In this document: in pieces, positions 54,357 through 64,000 of the stretch
Layout: each line of letters starts with the position of its first letter
Numbering within the stretch: the stretch's first letter is position 1
From: Phialocephala subalpina
Taxonomy: Eukaryota; Ascomycota; Leotiomycetes; Helotiales; Mollisiaceae
Length of the DNA stretch: 64,000 nucleotides
Assembly (NCBI GenBank): GCA_900073065.1
Contig: FJOG01000011.1
Location: forward strand, 1,558,912 to 1,622,911
Direction of reading: 5' to 3'
The notes under the pieces: generated by a model
What the model was told of the DNA's origin: nothing
Database searches by the model: none
Seen by the model: only the letters and a program-made list of their open reading frames with translations
Made by a program: the position numbers and the translations under genes

Positions 54357-54407
54357 TAAGCGAGGTGGCCCAGAACAGGGGGGGGCCCACTTCTAGGGGG
54401 TTTGACT
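54357..54407 (-). repeat. right terminal inverted repeat, 51 bp
   Basis: Exact reverse complement of 52571-52621, ending GGGGGTTTGACT followed by the TA duplication. Confidence 0.95.
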
Positions 54408-54412
54408 TATAA

Positions 54413-54915
54413 NNNNNNNNNNNNNNNNNNNNNNNNNNNNNNNNNNNNNNNNNNNNNNNNNNNNNNNNNNNNNNNNNNNNNNNNNNNNNNNNNNNNNNNN
54501 NNNNNNNNNNNNNNNNNNNNNNNNNNNNNNNNNNNNNNNNNNNNNNNNNNNNNNNNNNNNNNNNNNNNNNNNNNNNNNNNNNNNNNNNNNNNNNNNNNNN
54601 NNNNNNNNNNNNNNNNNNNNNNNNNNNNNNNNNNNNNNNNNNNNNNNNNNNNNNNNNNNNNNNNNNNNNNNNNNNNNNNNNNNNNNNNNNNNNNNNNNNN
54701 NNNNNNNNNNNNNNNNNNNNNNNNNNNNNNNNNNNNNNNNNNNNNNNNNNNNNNNNNNNNNNNNNNNNNNNNNNNNNNNNNNNNNNNNNNNNNNNNNNNN
54801 NNNNNNNNNNNNNNNNNNNNNNNNNNNNNNNNNNNNNNNNNNNNNNNNNNNNNNNNNNNNNNNNNNNNNNNNNNNNNNNNNNNNNNNNNNNNNNNNNNNN
54901 NNNNNNNNNNNNNNN
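54413..54915. other. assembly gap (N run, 503 bases)
   Basis: Begins three bases after the transposon's right TA. True size and content unknown. Any ORF crossing it is an artefact. Confidence 0.99.
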
Positions 54916-55760
54916 TCAGAACTCAATCTTCAAGTGAGAGCTTGCGGCAGGGCTTCAAGTATCCTCATGATAATTGGAAAGAATGCAAAAAAGGGTATCA
55001 TATCTACTCCTCGGGAATTATCATGAAAGGATGGATCAAACTTTGGATCTCGTAGACGATTGTAGCACTTCCCAAAGGAGAATTCGGTGACAACATCTGA
55101 ACTACGTCAGTAATCAAAAAGACAAAAATAATTCTGAACTCTTCACACACCATTGGTAAAAGCAACAGTAGCATGGTTGAGTATCAAGACGTCTTCTGAC
55201 TTCTAAAGATCAACGAATCTTTCCAACTGATCGATTTTCGCATTAATGAGGGGTTGCAAATTCAGTATCGAAGCTTTCGAGAAGAATGGATTTAGAGCTG
55301 ATCTTCTTATCCGATGATGATCATGAGCATTCGTGCTCATCGACGCACCCGGCGTAGCAAACATCTCCGTATAAAACAGCCATTTATCCCTCTTGTGATT
55401 ATGCCGGTGTAGAGAACGTCCATGAACTCGGGGTTGATCACGTGTGGTTGACATGGATTCACGAATCACTGGACCGTATTTCTTGTGCCATTCTCTGATT
55501 TTGAAGATGTGTCGTCTTTGTTTGATGACATCGTGGTAGAATTGTGGCAGAAAACTAACTGCTGCAAGTTTTGGACCTGTGAAGTGGGCGATGGACGGAA
55601 GAAGTTGAAAGGATTCGGAGATGGAGAGAGACTGGGTCGGGAAAGTAATCTTCAAGAGCATGCTCATAGCACGATTTGCGGGGTAGAGAGAGGGGGGAAA
55701 CCACAACTTCAACAATCGCCCGCCCCGAGAGGAAAGCATACCTTTGCATTACTGGACTTT
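54916..55760 (-). pseudogene. cytochrome P450 remnant, N-terminal half
   Basis: Minus-strand fragment resembling the first half of fungal secondary-metabolism P450s: FTGPKLAAVSFLPQFYHD, IFKIREWHKKYGPVIR, DKWLFYTEMFATPGASMS, HDHHRIRRSALNPFFSKASI, LQPLINAKIDQLERF. Near 55390-55450 the family match moves to another frame (INPEFMDVLYTGI) and back, i.e. two compensating indels. A TAG at 55203-55205 follows FVDL where a Gln codon would fit. The match then continues (EDVLILNHATVAFTN, an intron GTGTGT..TTCAG, FSFGKCYN, FPIIMRILEALPQALT) to a stop just before the gap. The I-helix, ExxR and heme-Cys regions are missing. Start is uncertain because the N-terminal membrane anchor is also scrambled. Confidence 0.8.
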
Positions 55761-58700
55761 ACGAACGACGTGTGTACTTCTCACTACAGAAAGAGAGACG
55801 AGAACAAATGGCCTCCGGTATAATCACATTAGTATCTAAATTCTAGCTAGCTATCAATCTCTAGGAACAGTACCAAGTTTATACTATCTACAACAACATT
55901 CATTGTATACCTCTCCAAAACTCCTTGATCAGAGAGACCTTCATTTCGGTTCAGAAAGAAGTTCCAACATACGATCCGACATCACAGCTTGAAGAGGCAT
56001 CGGAGGCGTAGAAAAGAAGTACGCCTTCGCCTCCTAAGTCAACGCCTCAATGGAGTCCGCAGTACCAACCGCATATCTACCCTGATGACTAAAAGTATCA
56101 AACTAAGACTCAGCAATCACTATACTTGACAGATAGCCCAGCTTCGCAAGTGGGTTCCTCAGGAAGTCGACAACATGTTTTGTACCGAATTACTCATCAA
56201 ATATTCATTCGTTAAATATTTTATTATAGCTTAATAATTTTTATCATGAACCGGTTTTAACTAATCGATCTTTTGCAAATCAAATCAAATATAATGATTT
56301 ACTAATTTATTTACTTTGCTTTTGAAAAATATTTCTTTTGATCTAAATATAAAATAATATATAAATTATTAAAACTTTTAAGTTTTTATAATAATTTTTG
56401 CATTTTTTAATTATTGTGAAAAGAAGTTATATATTTTAATAGCTTAAAATTCTTATTTTCAAATATTTATTAATTATTTTTTGATTTTAATTCTTAAAAA
56501 TAAACATTTAGGAATTAAAATAAAGTGGGATTTTAAAGTTTTAAGCAAGGCGCTCGGACAAAAATCTGGCTTGGATTTGGTCAGTGCGCCAACTCATTGG
56601 TGAATAACCGATTTGACGAGTAATGCGGTATAGTGCTGCTTCCATCAAGTTAAGATTCTCGAGGGATCTGGGACCGATCTTCCCGAGACCATTACGGTCA
56701 TTGAACATGATTGTAATACCATTCAGTGCATCACGACGTAGTTTGAGCCTGAGAGCGATATCTCGAAGGAGAGAAATCAAGTCCAAGACAACTCCCTTTT
56801 CGGCGTTTCGAAGAAGAGGGTCGATGAAACTTTATGTCACTGACGGCGTTGATCTCTGAGAGGAGAGAATCTGATTTTCGTAGAAAGCAACGTTGTGATG
56901 TTTCGATGGTTTCCGCAGCTTGGCACTTGCTAGTACACCTTGTGGTGCACTGTTGGAGTCTCAAATGCTGCTGGTAGTCGTGGGAATCCAGTCCAACTCA
57001 CGTAACCTTACGTACATATGGTGGAGATGAGTTTTCATGCCGACCACAAACGACCACTCAATCCCAATGCTCAACGGAAGGGTTTAGGGTCGCTGGCAAG
57101 ATCCGTGACTATGACCATGATGGCAAATGATGTGCGTGGCTTACGTATTGAACATGCATCAGAGTCGCGAATGCTGAGAAGCGGGAACAAGGACGCCATA
57201 GCGTCACAGCTCTTCCAAGGGGCTGGGGTTTGGTTCCGAAAGTTGGCCACTCATTGCATTGGATTAATCGTCTGCATGCCGCCGGTTCGGGAGCCCTTCG
57301 AATGAATCGGTCATCTGGCACGGGACATCAGATCGTCGAAGAACGCAGGGCGGGGAACATATACGCGGGCCGATATCAGCCAATCACCGTGACTTGCAGG
57401 GTGATTCCTAGGTTCCAAAGCTTCCAGAAAGAATATTGTGGCGCCCGGCGCCTTCTCGGAAGCCTCCCCGGGGCACCCTCTGGGCCGCGATGGGATATGA
57501 AACCTCCCCACAGTTGCAGTACGGTATCGGGAAAGCTTCATGCGAAGAAGCTTTCGTTTCTATTCTTCTGTTAAGCTCATATATGAGGACACGGCCATAA
57601 GTCTTGCAACCGGCGAGGGTGAGCGCGAAGCTTCAGGACGCCAAAATAGGTCAAGCATAACAACGAGGCTTAGGGGCTTGATAGCCTGAAGTCACAGCAG
57701 CTTTAGTGATGTTTATAGGGCCTGTGCGCTATCTATGAGCCCTGAGAGGTGTGTGAGGCCCTGTAGTTACAGCGCCCTCTGCCGTGGAACGCCCCTGCCA
57801 GCTAAGCGAGTAGTGGTGTCAAACCCTGGCAGTTGAAGAACTTACGGGGGATGGCCGCGTCCTCCGTACACATCACCGACACCATGACGACCTGCCTATA
57901 TTCGTCTTCAATATCGACGCGTTCTATAAAAGCACAAATTTACCGATACTAAGTACAAGAAAAAGGCCAGAAGTTCATCGAGTTTTTCTTTGGGGACGAG
58001 CTAAGCTATGGGAAGCCCCCTTTTTTAGCGTAAGCCAGCCTGGGTATTCCCCGCCAATTAAATATCTTCAAATGTAGCAGCACTGGATTTGTCCTTCCTT
58101 GTCAAGCTACAGAAGTTTAAAACTGACCTTCGACTCGCTAGTCATGCATGTTCAGATGGAAGACTACCGAAGGATCCGCTTCCATGCCAGGACCCTTGGA
58201 AATGTCTCTAAAGTATCAGTAGGGATATCCGCCAAGTGCAGCGGAAGTTCTATGCATATCTTCTTTCTCCCTACACCGCGCCATGGTTCCTTACTCGCGG
58301 TAAGTTATGCGACAGCTTTTTGTATCGCAATGTCAGTTCACGATTCACCTCGGGTAATGCAATTTCCGTAAAAGGCGTTAGAATAAGCAGCCACGAAAGC
58401 CACAAATGATACTTGTATGGACGCCACGAGAAAAGAAGCTTCCCTAGCTGAAGATCATAGCCTTTCGCATAAGCCAGCCCCCTGACACTTGGTTTCTCAT
58501 TCGCCGCAGGGTTAGGCAAGTCCGAGTCGAGGGCTCAAAGTTATACGAGTCCGAGTCTAAGCCGACTCGGGGACTTGGATTCGACCAAACCCTGATTCCC
58601 CGCATTTGGATTCTGGGCGTCTCTAAGTTGAAAATGATCGAGACGGGAGCGTTCTGGGAATTTCCCGGTCGTGCTTTCATATATCTGAGTTCCATTTTCT

Positions 58701-58766
58701 GCGCATCACTTCCTTTGCGAAAGCGATCTTGAATCTCATGTGGTGCGAACTGGTTCGAACTTGATC
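55761..58766. other. gene-poor, compositionally mixed region
   Basis: Contains the A/T island listed separately and otherwise only short ORFs. Minus-strand frames at 56541-56786 and 56731-56964 (LISLLRDIALRLKLRRDAL, SLENLNLMEAALYRITRQIG) overlap and look like degraded coding sequence of a helical protein I do not recognise. Bases 57000-58740 have normal GC but no credible gene on either strand. Confidence 0.4.
56200..56530. other. extreme A/T island
   Basis: About 330 bases almost purely A and T (TTTATTATAGCTTAATAATT, AAATATAAAATAATATATAA type) with sharp edges. Typical of heavily RIP-mutated repeat DNA; no ORF. Confidence 0.7.
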
Positions 58767-60264
58767 ATGGCTACCTCTACCAATACGGAGGATATTGCGT
58801 CTAGCGTGATTATCTGCAGCGCGGTCATGATTTCCCTCACGACATTCTGCATCGGAATAAGGTTCTACACTCGATTCCTCGTCACTGATGGCCGCGGTTG
58901 GGATGATCGTAAGTCTCCACATCTCGCTCTTGGCAGATACAGAAGCTAATTTGTAACATCCAATAGTCTTTGTAGGAGTGGGCTATGTAAGCTGATACCG
59001 ATTATCATCAGAAATAACACAAGTGCTTATTCTTTCCGTAGCTCTTTGCGATGGTGTTGTGTGTTGCGAGTATTATTGGCAAGTACATTTTATCAGCCTC
59101 AGTATTCATTCCTATGTTTCGCAGTCTAGTTACTGATGTTTCTAGAAACTCGATATGGCCTTGGACGGCATATTTCTACAGTTTCATCTGAGGATTTGGT
59201 CACCTTCCTGAAGGTAAGGTATTTTGAACATGCGTTGAACGACATTCATGAACTTTTAGCGTTCATATCTGCCCTTTGAACCTCTGAGAACTAACTCATC
59301 ACAGTACAATTTCGCAGCAGAACTGGCCTACATATTTTCCTTCGTGGCGTCCAAATTAGCTTTTGTATTCTTTTACTTGAAGATATTCCCCACGAAGCGC
59401 CTTCGATACAGCAGCTATGTCCTCGCATCAATTTTGGTTGCCGAGCTGATTGAAGAGACTGCTGTGGTCCTCTCTCAATGTGCACCTTTGCCAAAAGCCT
59501 GGAATCCGGAACTGCCAGGCAAATGCCTGAACCTACTTACCTTCTTTTATGTCTCGTTTGGCATCAAGCTCGCAACGGATATTGCCCTCTTCTGCCTACC
59601 GATCCCGATGTTGGGGAAGCTGAAGATCGGTTTCGGTAGAAAGATTGGTGTTATTTTTATGTTCTCCCTTGGTTTATTGTAAGTCGTTCATGATTCTTGC
59701 TGCTACTCACATTAGTAATGTCTTCCCTATCTAGGGTTTGCATTATCAGTATTATCCGCGTGACGTTCTTAAAGAATACAAGTACCGATATCTCGTGTAA
59801 GAAAACATTCTCATTTTCTGCTTCTAATCCTTGAGTTACTGCGAACGCCATAGCTTATCCTTCTGCTAGTTATTTTACCTCCCGAACTAAATTGGTCGAT
59901 AATCGAAGTGTGCAGCCTCGTTATTTGCGCTTGCATTCCTACCTTCCGCGCCTTCCTCAGCCTCTTTCCCTGCATCAGCCGCCTGCTTGATCTCTCCACC
60001 CAGCAAAGCAAATTCTCAAATCCACAGCGTGGAAGCTCCTATCGACTAGAATCTCTCGATAGAAGGACCAAAGCCGACAATTTTGCACGTAGCAATATTA
60101 TCGCTACAATGGCTGGATCTGCCAACAACGAGAGCCAGGTTGAAATTCTTCAAGAAGACGGGAAGTATGGAATCAAGGTTACAACGAACGTGCGGATCGA
60201 CCATAGCAATAGGGATAAGGATAGAGATTCAGAGCCCACTTTCATCTTTGATAATAATGTTTGA
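58767..60264 (+). CDS. fungal rhodopsin-domain integral membrane protein
   Basis: Seven exons with agreeing phases: 58767-58908, 58967-58986, 59042-59078, 59146-59213, 59305-59678, 59735-59796, 59870-60264, giving 365 aa. The third intron appears to start GCAAGT (GC-AG type). Features: first helix SSVIICSAVMISLTTFCIGI then RFYTRFLVTDGRGWDD, TRYGLGRHIS, YNFAAELAYIFSFVASKLAF, FYLKIFPTKRLRY, the CAPLPKAWN and GKCLNL loop, KLATDIALFCLPIPMLGKL, VCIISIIRV, and WSIIEVCSLVICACIPTFRA, followed by a hydrophilic tail ending FIFDNNV. Seven membrane segments. This is the rhodopsin-like domain family (PF20684-type) abundant in Pezizomycotina, with no retinal-binding lysine evidence and no known function; often found near secondary-metabolism genes. 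The gene looks intact despite its AT-rich setting. Confidence 0.85.
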
Positions 60265-60766
60265 GATCAAATCTTTGGGCTTTCGTTTGGCTGGCCGATA
60301 CTACGTGTATAACGGATATCTAGATAAAGGAGTGTGGCGTTTTGGTGTTTTTATAATAGGTGGCGAGAACTGGCAGCATGGGCAGAGTGGAGGAAATTTT
60401 GGAAATTCTGTCCAAATATTATTCATAAGGTAGCTTCTCGAATACTCTACGTTACGCTAAAATGATTGCTGCAAATAGTCCTAATGCTATTATTTGCACT
60501 GGATAGGGCTAAGGGAAGGGTGGGAAACCGCCGCAATAAAGAAAGCAATAGGGATTACGCTCGAAAGAGAATTCGCGGAATTGTAAAGAAGATGGAATAA
60601 TCCCAATTTGATGGTCGATATTAGATGTTCGATTAGTTTTATAGTATTTTATTTGCCTTACCAAAGCATTCGAACTGGAGAGTTTGAAGCTACTTTGGTA
60701 AATAGCAATAAAATGAGTTTGAATATTATTAGAATAAAGCCATATTACACGCCAAATATATTCTCT
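60265..60766. other. intergenic, AT-rich
   Basis: 500 bases between the converging rhodopsin-domain and FAD-oxidase genes. A short basic frame near 60500-60600 (RNKESNRDYARKRIRGIVKK) may be a transposon relic; not called. Confidence 0.35.
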
Positions 60767-62494
60767 TTATACTTGGCAAAGTTTAATTCCAACTTCCTGC
60801 CATCGTTCATTCCCCACGCAAACACGGCACCAAAAAGTATCATTTGGGTCAATCCCCCTTTTGATCGCTAATAATCTCGGGTAGTTCTCGCCCCAGAATA
60901 CCTCGTGGTAATTCTCCTGGAATGGATCAGCCTCGTTAACATATGCTCCTGTGGGAGCCAGCGCTGTCAGCGCCTCGATATAACCATTTAGGTCAGATAG
61001 CGCTTGTTGCTCCATAGTTTTATTTAGCGGATTCCATCCTGTGGCGGCAAGCGTATGACTATAAGCGGTTCTCCATGCTGGACTCACGGAATTGAGTCCT
61101 AAAGGCTTGTTGTGTACTCCAGGACCGGCGTTCAGAAATTGGTGCAAACCGCTAGGCGGAGTTGCGGCTATAAGATATTCCTTGAGATTCGTGTTGGCGA
61201 GAGCCTTCCTATCTAGCAGGCGAGATGCTAGGACAAGGTCCACGCCGATAGGAGTCGTGTTATCAGGATTTGCCTTCCAGTATGCATAGTACGATGGCCA
61301 GCTCGTTACGTTTCGTCCGAAGACAAATTCGCCCGGCCAGGTATTGTTAACATACACCTCGATTGGCTCCAACATTTCCGCTATTTGACTTGACGTAAGA
61401 TTAAATCCCCACCAGTTGACCCCAAAGTTGCTGGGTTTGCTTGCATTGCCTGGCGTGCCCGGCACGATAGATCCATCACCTGCAAGACCTTGGTCTATCA
61501 GGTCAGGATACTGAGTAAAAGCCCAGGTTGCAGCACCCCAGAAGTTCGTTGTGTTCGGCAGTATATCGATAGCCCCCCATACGAACTGGGTTGTTGGCTC
61601 GTCAGGATACAGCAACATTGTCATGTTGAGAATGACACCAAACGTTGCTCCTCCGCCGCCACGCAAAGCCCAAAACAGGTCCTGGTTCTTGCAGGCATTG
61701 GCTGTTGTCACTTCTCCGTCTGGAGTTACTACAGTCATGTCGATCACGAGGTCGGCAGCGAGACCATATCTTGCTCCCAGGATGCTGTGCCCGCCGCCAG
61801 TTACATAGCCACCGTAACAGACTGTCGGAGCGCCAGCAACAGGAACCGCCATGCCGATTGTACTCGCAGCTCCATAAACCGCGCCATGATTATCTCCTGC
61901 CGAGAAGCTGATCGCGGGTCCAAAGGTCTCGCAATTGTTGATATCGCCCTGCGGCTTGTACGATTCGTGCAGTTGAATTCCATTCATATAGTGGAGCCAA
62001 ATAGAGAGTGAATTTGGTGCCACAGATCTGCCAATTAAGTCATGACCGCTTGCTTTGACATTGAGCCTGATATTATTTTCCCGAGCAAAGTTGATGGTGG
62101 TTTGGATCTGCTCTACCGTTGTTGCGTTTATAGCATACACCGGATAGCCTTCCCCGCTACAAGGATATCCAGGGTACGGAAGGCAGCTATCGTTATTCCA
62201 ATTATTTTCCGCGCTACTAATCGGGTTGTCCTCGTGGAACGCCCAGGATATTGTCCACGCAGCTTCGACGGCTGGACACTCTACAGCGTTGTAATTTGGT
62301 TCTCCAGAATGGCAAACTCCACCGGGAGGGGGAGGCTGTAGAAGTGCTCCGGATACAGACTGGTTGAAATTGGCCCATTCTACGGGTGTTGGCCAGCCAG
62401 GTGAGCCCGGAATAGCCTTGCAAATAGCTTGGACTCTTCCCCCGAATGCAGCCAACACGCTACTAAGGACCTGTTGTATCTTCGACGGCCTCAT
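60767..62494 (-). CDS. secreted FAD-linked oxidase (berberine-bridge/VAO family)
   Basis: Single exon, 575 aa. The N-terminus (MRPSKIQQVLSSVLAAFGGRV) is a signal-peptide or anchor candidate, and many N-x-T/S sites and Cys pairs suit the secretory pathway. PCMH-type FAD domain: YPVYAINATTVEQIQTTINF, NIRLNVKASGHDLIGRSVAP with His151 as the expected 8-alpha flavin link, VCYGGYVTGGGHSILG with Cys226 as the expected 6-S-cysteinyl link, ADLVIDMTVVTPDGE, and DLFWALRGGGGATFGVI. The substrate domain contains WPSYYAYW and ends with the BBE-like motif AYVNEADPFQENYHEVFWGENYPRL and DPNDTFWCRVCVGNERW. Bicovalent flavin enzymes of this family oxidise sugars, alkaloid-like or polyketide substrates. Role unknown; the neighbourhood (PKS and P450 remnants) hints at secondary metabolism. 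Intact. Confidence 0.93.
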   Translation of the reverse strand: MRPSKIQQVLSSVLAAFGGRVQAICKAIPGSPGWPTPVEWANFNQSVSGALLQPPPPGGVCHSGEPNYNAVECPAVEAAWTISWAFHEDNPISSAENNWNNDSCLPYPGYPCSGEGYPVYAINATTVEQIQTTINFARENNIRLNVKASGHDLIGRSVAPNSLSIWLHYMNGIQLHESYKPQGDINNCETFGPAISFSAGDNHGAVYGAASTIGMAVPVAGAPTVCYGGYVTGGGHSILGARYGLAADLVIDMTVVTPDGEVTTANACKNQDLFWALRGGGGATFGVILNMTMLLYPDEPTTQFVWGAIDILPNTTNFWGAATWAFTQYPDLIDQGLAGDGSIVPGTPGNASKPSNFGVNWWGFNLTSSQIAEMLEPIEVYVNNTWPGEFVFGRNVTSWPSYYAYWKANPDNTTPIGVDLVLASRLLDRKALANTNLKEYLIAATPPSGLHQFLNAGPGVHNKPLGLNSVSPAWRTAYSHTLAATGWNPLNKTMEQQALSDLNGYIEALTALAPTGAYVNEADPFQENYHEVFWGENYPRLLAIKRGIDPNDTFWCRVCVGNERWQEVGIKLCQV

Positions 62495-64000
62495 TCTGAA
62501 TTGTAAAACAACAATTTAACCTGTCCAGTTTCAAAATTTTCAATCCGATGAGAAGTGTTCGGCTTGTGGAATGAATTGCTAGAGAAAGGGCAACAACAAA
62601 TTTGGAAAGTAATTTTGGCAAAGAAGGCTTGCTTGGAAATGGTGAGCTAATCGTGGTCTATTGAATCCACGAGTGTTATTATATTTGTCTAAACGAGCTG
62701 CTGCCGCGCGTTCTCTCAGTACTGGGAAGAGCCAACAATACAGGCGTGGCATGCGAGCAGTCTGCCAGGTGACTGAACAGATGGCTTGCCGCGCGTCTCT
62801 TCTAATTTTTCAAAAGTGTGATCTCTTCAATGAAGTCGCTAAGGAATTCGAACTCCGTAACTAATACCGAAGTCATTACTCATACTCCGAATACCCTCCA
62901 GAATCCCAAAGCTTACTCCCAACCATTGCGATTCCGATTTCCAACCAACTTCAACCTTTCACATTCCAAACAATAAGACGGGTTAAAGCTTCTTTGCAAG
63001 CGCATCCCAATCTCGCTCCCGCCTGATCCGCGGATACGTCATACCCTACCGTAGCCGAACTCCAAGTCCCCTTTCGATTACGTTTAACTCTAGGCAGCCA
63101 AAAAACACCCTGCCTCATCCTGATTCCCTTTTCCCGATTCCTTCCCCGAATACTGACTCTAATCGGATGGCGTATTTCGTAAGCCGCAATACGAGTATAA
63201 GCATACTAAATATGCGATTTGCTACGTCGGTGCAATTATACCGAGATTGTTTCAGTACTAGATCCCCTATTTGCCTCATGGTATCAATTTCATATTTCAT
63301 GTTTTCCAGATGTACAGCTCTGGGTTCATCTAAAACATATTTGTTCATATTTTAGGACATGTTATCACCGCCAGAGAGCAACAACAGGTCGATATTCCTC
63401 GAGCCTACTCCTTGAGCCAATATGTGCAGACTCCTCATCTACCTATGGGTGGGGATGAGCATCTCATTTGTAAGCAGCGATTTGACAATCTCCCGCACGT
63501 ATCATTCAAGTGATAATGATGCTTTTCGTACTCCGTAGAACGTTTGGAGAGTCACTCAAAGGGTGTTCAACGTCCTCAAATTCATAGGTAAGGCAAGGAC
63601 TGACCTTCAGCATTATAAGGCGTTTGGTACTTTTTGTTTTTTGAAATATTTTATTTTAGAAGTCTGGGAAAACTGTACAATACAATGATACTAGGGATAT
63701 CAATGAACGCGCGACTTAATTAAAGTTTGCTGCGCTTGCTTCTCGTTTACTTGAAAGTTCAAATCGTTATATCTCTCCCTATTTAATAGGGAGTCGCGAA
63801 ATGAAAGATAGTATAGACGGAGTGGGTAGATCTAGTCCTTTGGGATATCTAGAATAATATGAAGATCATTTAGTGTTTGATCCAATCCTAACGGTATTCC
63901 AACTCATTTTATCGGTTAATTAAACTCTTTTGGTGAGGCTCGCTTAAAGTACGGCCCGTGTATACGAGCTTATTTACTAGACGTATTCGTAAACTAAACT
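62495..64000. other. gene-poor AT-rich right edge
   Basis: No gene called. A minus-strand frame at 63115-63348 (MNKYVLDEPRAVHLENMKYE) has protein-like composition but no recognised domain. Bases 63600-64000 are rich in TTAATTAA-type words and in-frame TAGs, consistent with RIP-mutated repeat DNA. Confidence 0.4.

Larger units (their letters stand above)
52571..54407 (+). mobile_element. Fot1/pogo-type (Tc1/mariner) DNA transposon, RIP-inactivated
   Basis: 1837 bp bounded by perfect 51-bp terminal inverted repeats (52571-52621 and 54357-54407) beginning AGTCAAACCCCC, with TA target duplications at 52569-52570 and 54408-54409. On the plus strand a degraded transposase reads from about 52758 to 54300: an HTH region (VANGKSLRKSSLDW, VPRGTL), SFIECISPSGRAIFP, RLLILDGYKSHEITEF with a DDE Asp, IYLLFLPSHT, and a C-terminal SKFADIEKIYKAQIEAG. 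The frame is interrupted by many stops; where homologues have Trp or Gln this copy has TAG or TAA, the expected outcome of RIP. It cannot make its own transposase. It lies at the 5' edge of the PKS remnant and next to an assembly gap. Confidence 0.92.

Noticed and set aside
54393..55055. ORFs made mostly of X across the N run
   Set aside because: Artefacts of translating the assembly gap.
1..64000. tRNA, rRNA, CRISPR or bacterial-type operon features
   Set aside because: None recognised by eye. A covariance-model scan would be needed to exclude small RNAs; intron structure shows the DNA is eukaryotic.

Overview
The window is nuclear DNA of a filamentous ascomycete (Pezizomycotina). Nearly every gene has short introns of about 41-160 nt with GTATGT/GTAAGT-type donors, CTAAC/CTGAC-like branch sites and YAG acceptors. 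The gene families are typical of that group: 2EXR, NB-ARC/TPR, fungal rhodopsin-domain, AA8-AA12 dehydrogenase, fused MoaA-MoaC, Fot1-type transposon. I cannot place it below subphylum with confidence. Many lesions are C-to-T or G-to-A transitions that make stop codons, the pattern left by repeat-induced point mutation (RIP).

Left edge (1-7.1 kb): the 3' part of an NB-ARC/TPR gene broken by two in-frame TAGs, an AT-rich gene-poor stretch, a small coiled-coil protein and a Gln/Pro-rich multi-exon gene with two TAGs in its Gln-rich tract. Core block (7.9-48 kb) is mostly intact housekeeping and catabolic genes: HD-domain phosphohydrolase, conserved unknown protein, secreted AA8-AA12 cytochrome/PQQ dehydrogenase, decayed GH17 glucanase with a Harbinger-like MITE upstream, Tyr/Ser phosphatase, 2EXR protein, GH31 alpha-xylosidase, a three-gene aromatic ring-cleavage cluster (23.9-29.1 kb), MATE transporter, DUF202 membrane protein, secreted agmatinase-type ureohydrolase, allantoinase, ferroportin-like transporter, molybdenum-cofactor step-1 gene (MoaA-MoaC fusion) and a large Ser/Thr-rich secreted protein.

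Right block (48.9-64 kb) is an accessory, AT-rich region: a fast-evolving Lys/Ser-rich orphan, remnants of a polyketide synthase and a cytochrome P450 on the same strand separated by a Fot1/pogo transposon (RIP-riddled interior, perfect 51-bp terminal inverted repeats) and a 503-base assembly gap, a nearly pure A/T island, a rhodopsin-domain membrane protein and a secreted bicovalent-flavin oxidase.

The best functional story is the ring-cleavage cluster: a divergent pair (muconate cyclase, intradiol dioxygenase) plus a fusion of two dimeric alpha+beta barrels with an enol-lactone hydrolase-like domain. Together these could cover catechol to 3-oxoadipate in three genes. The best regulatory story is the molybdenum-cofactor gene, where the intron donor overlaps the codons for a C-terminal Gly-Gly and stop, the arrangement that in human MOCS1 switches between two product types by splicing.
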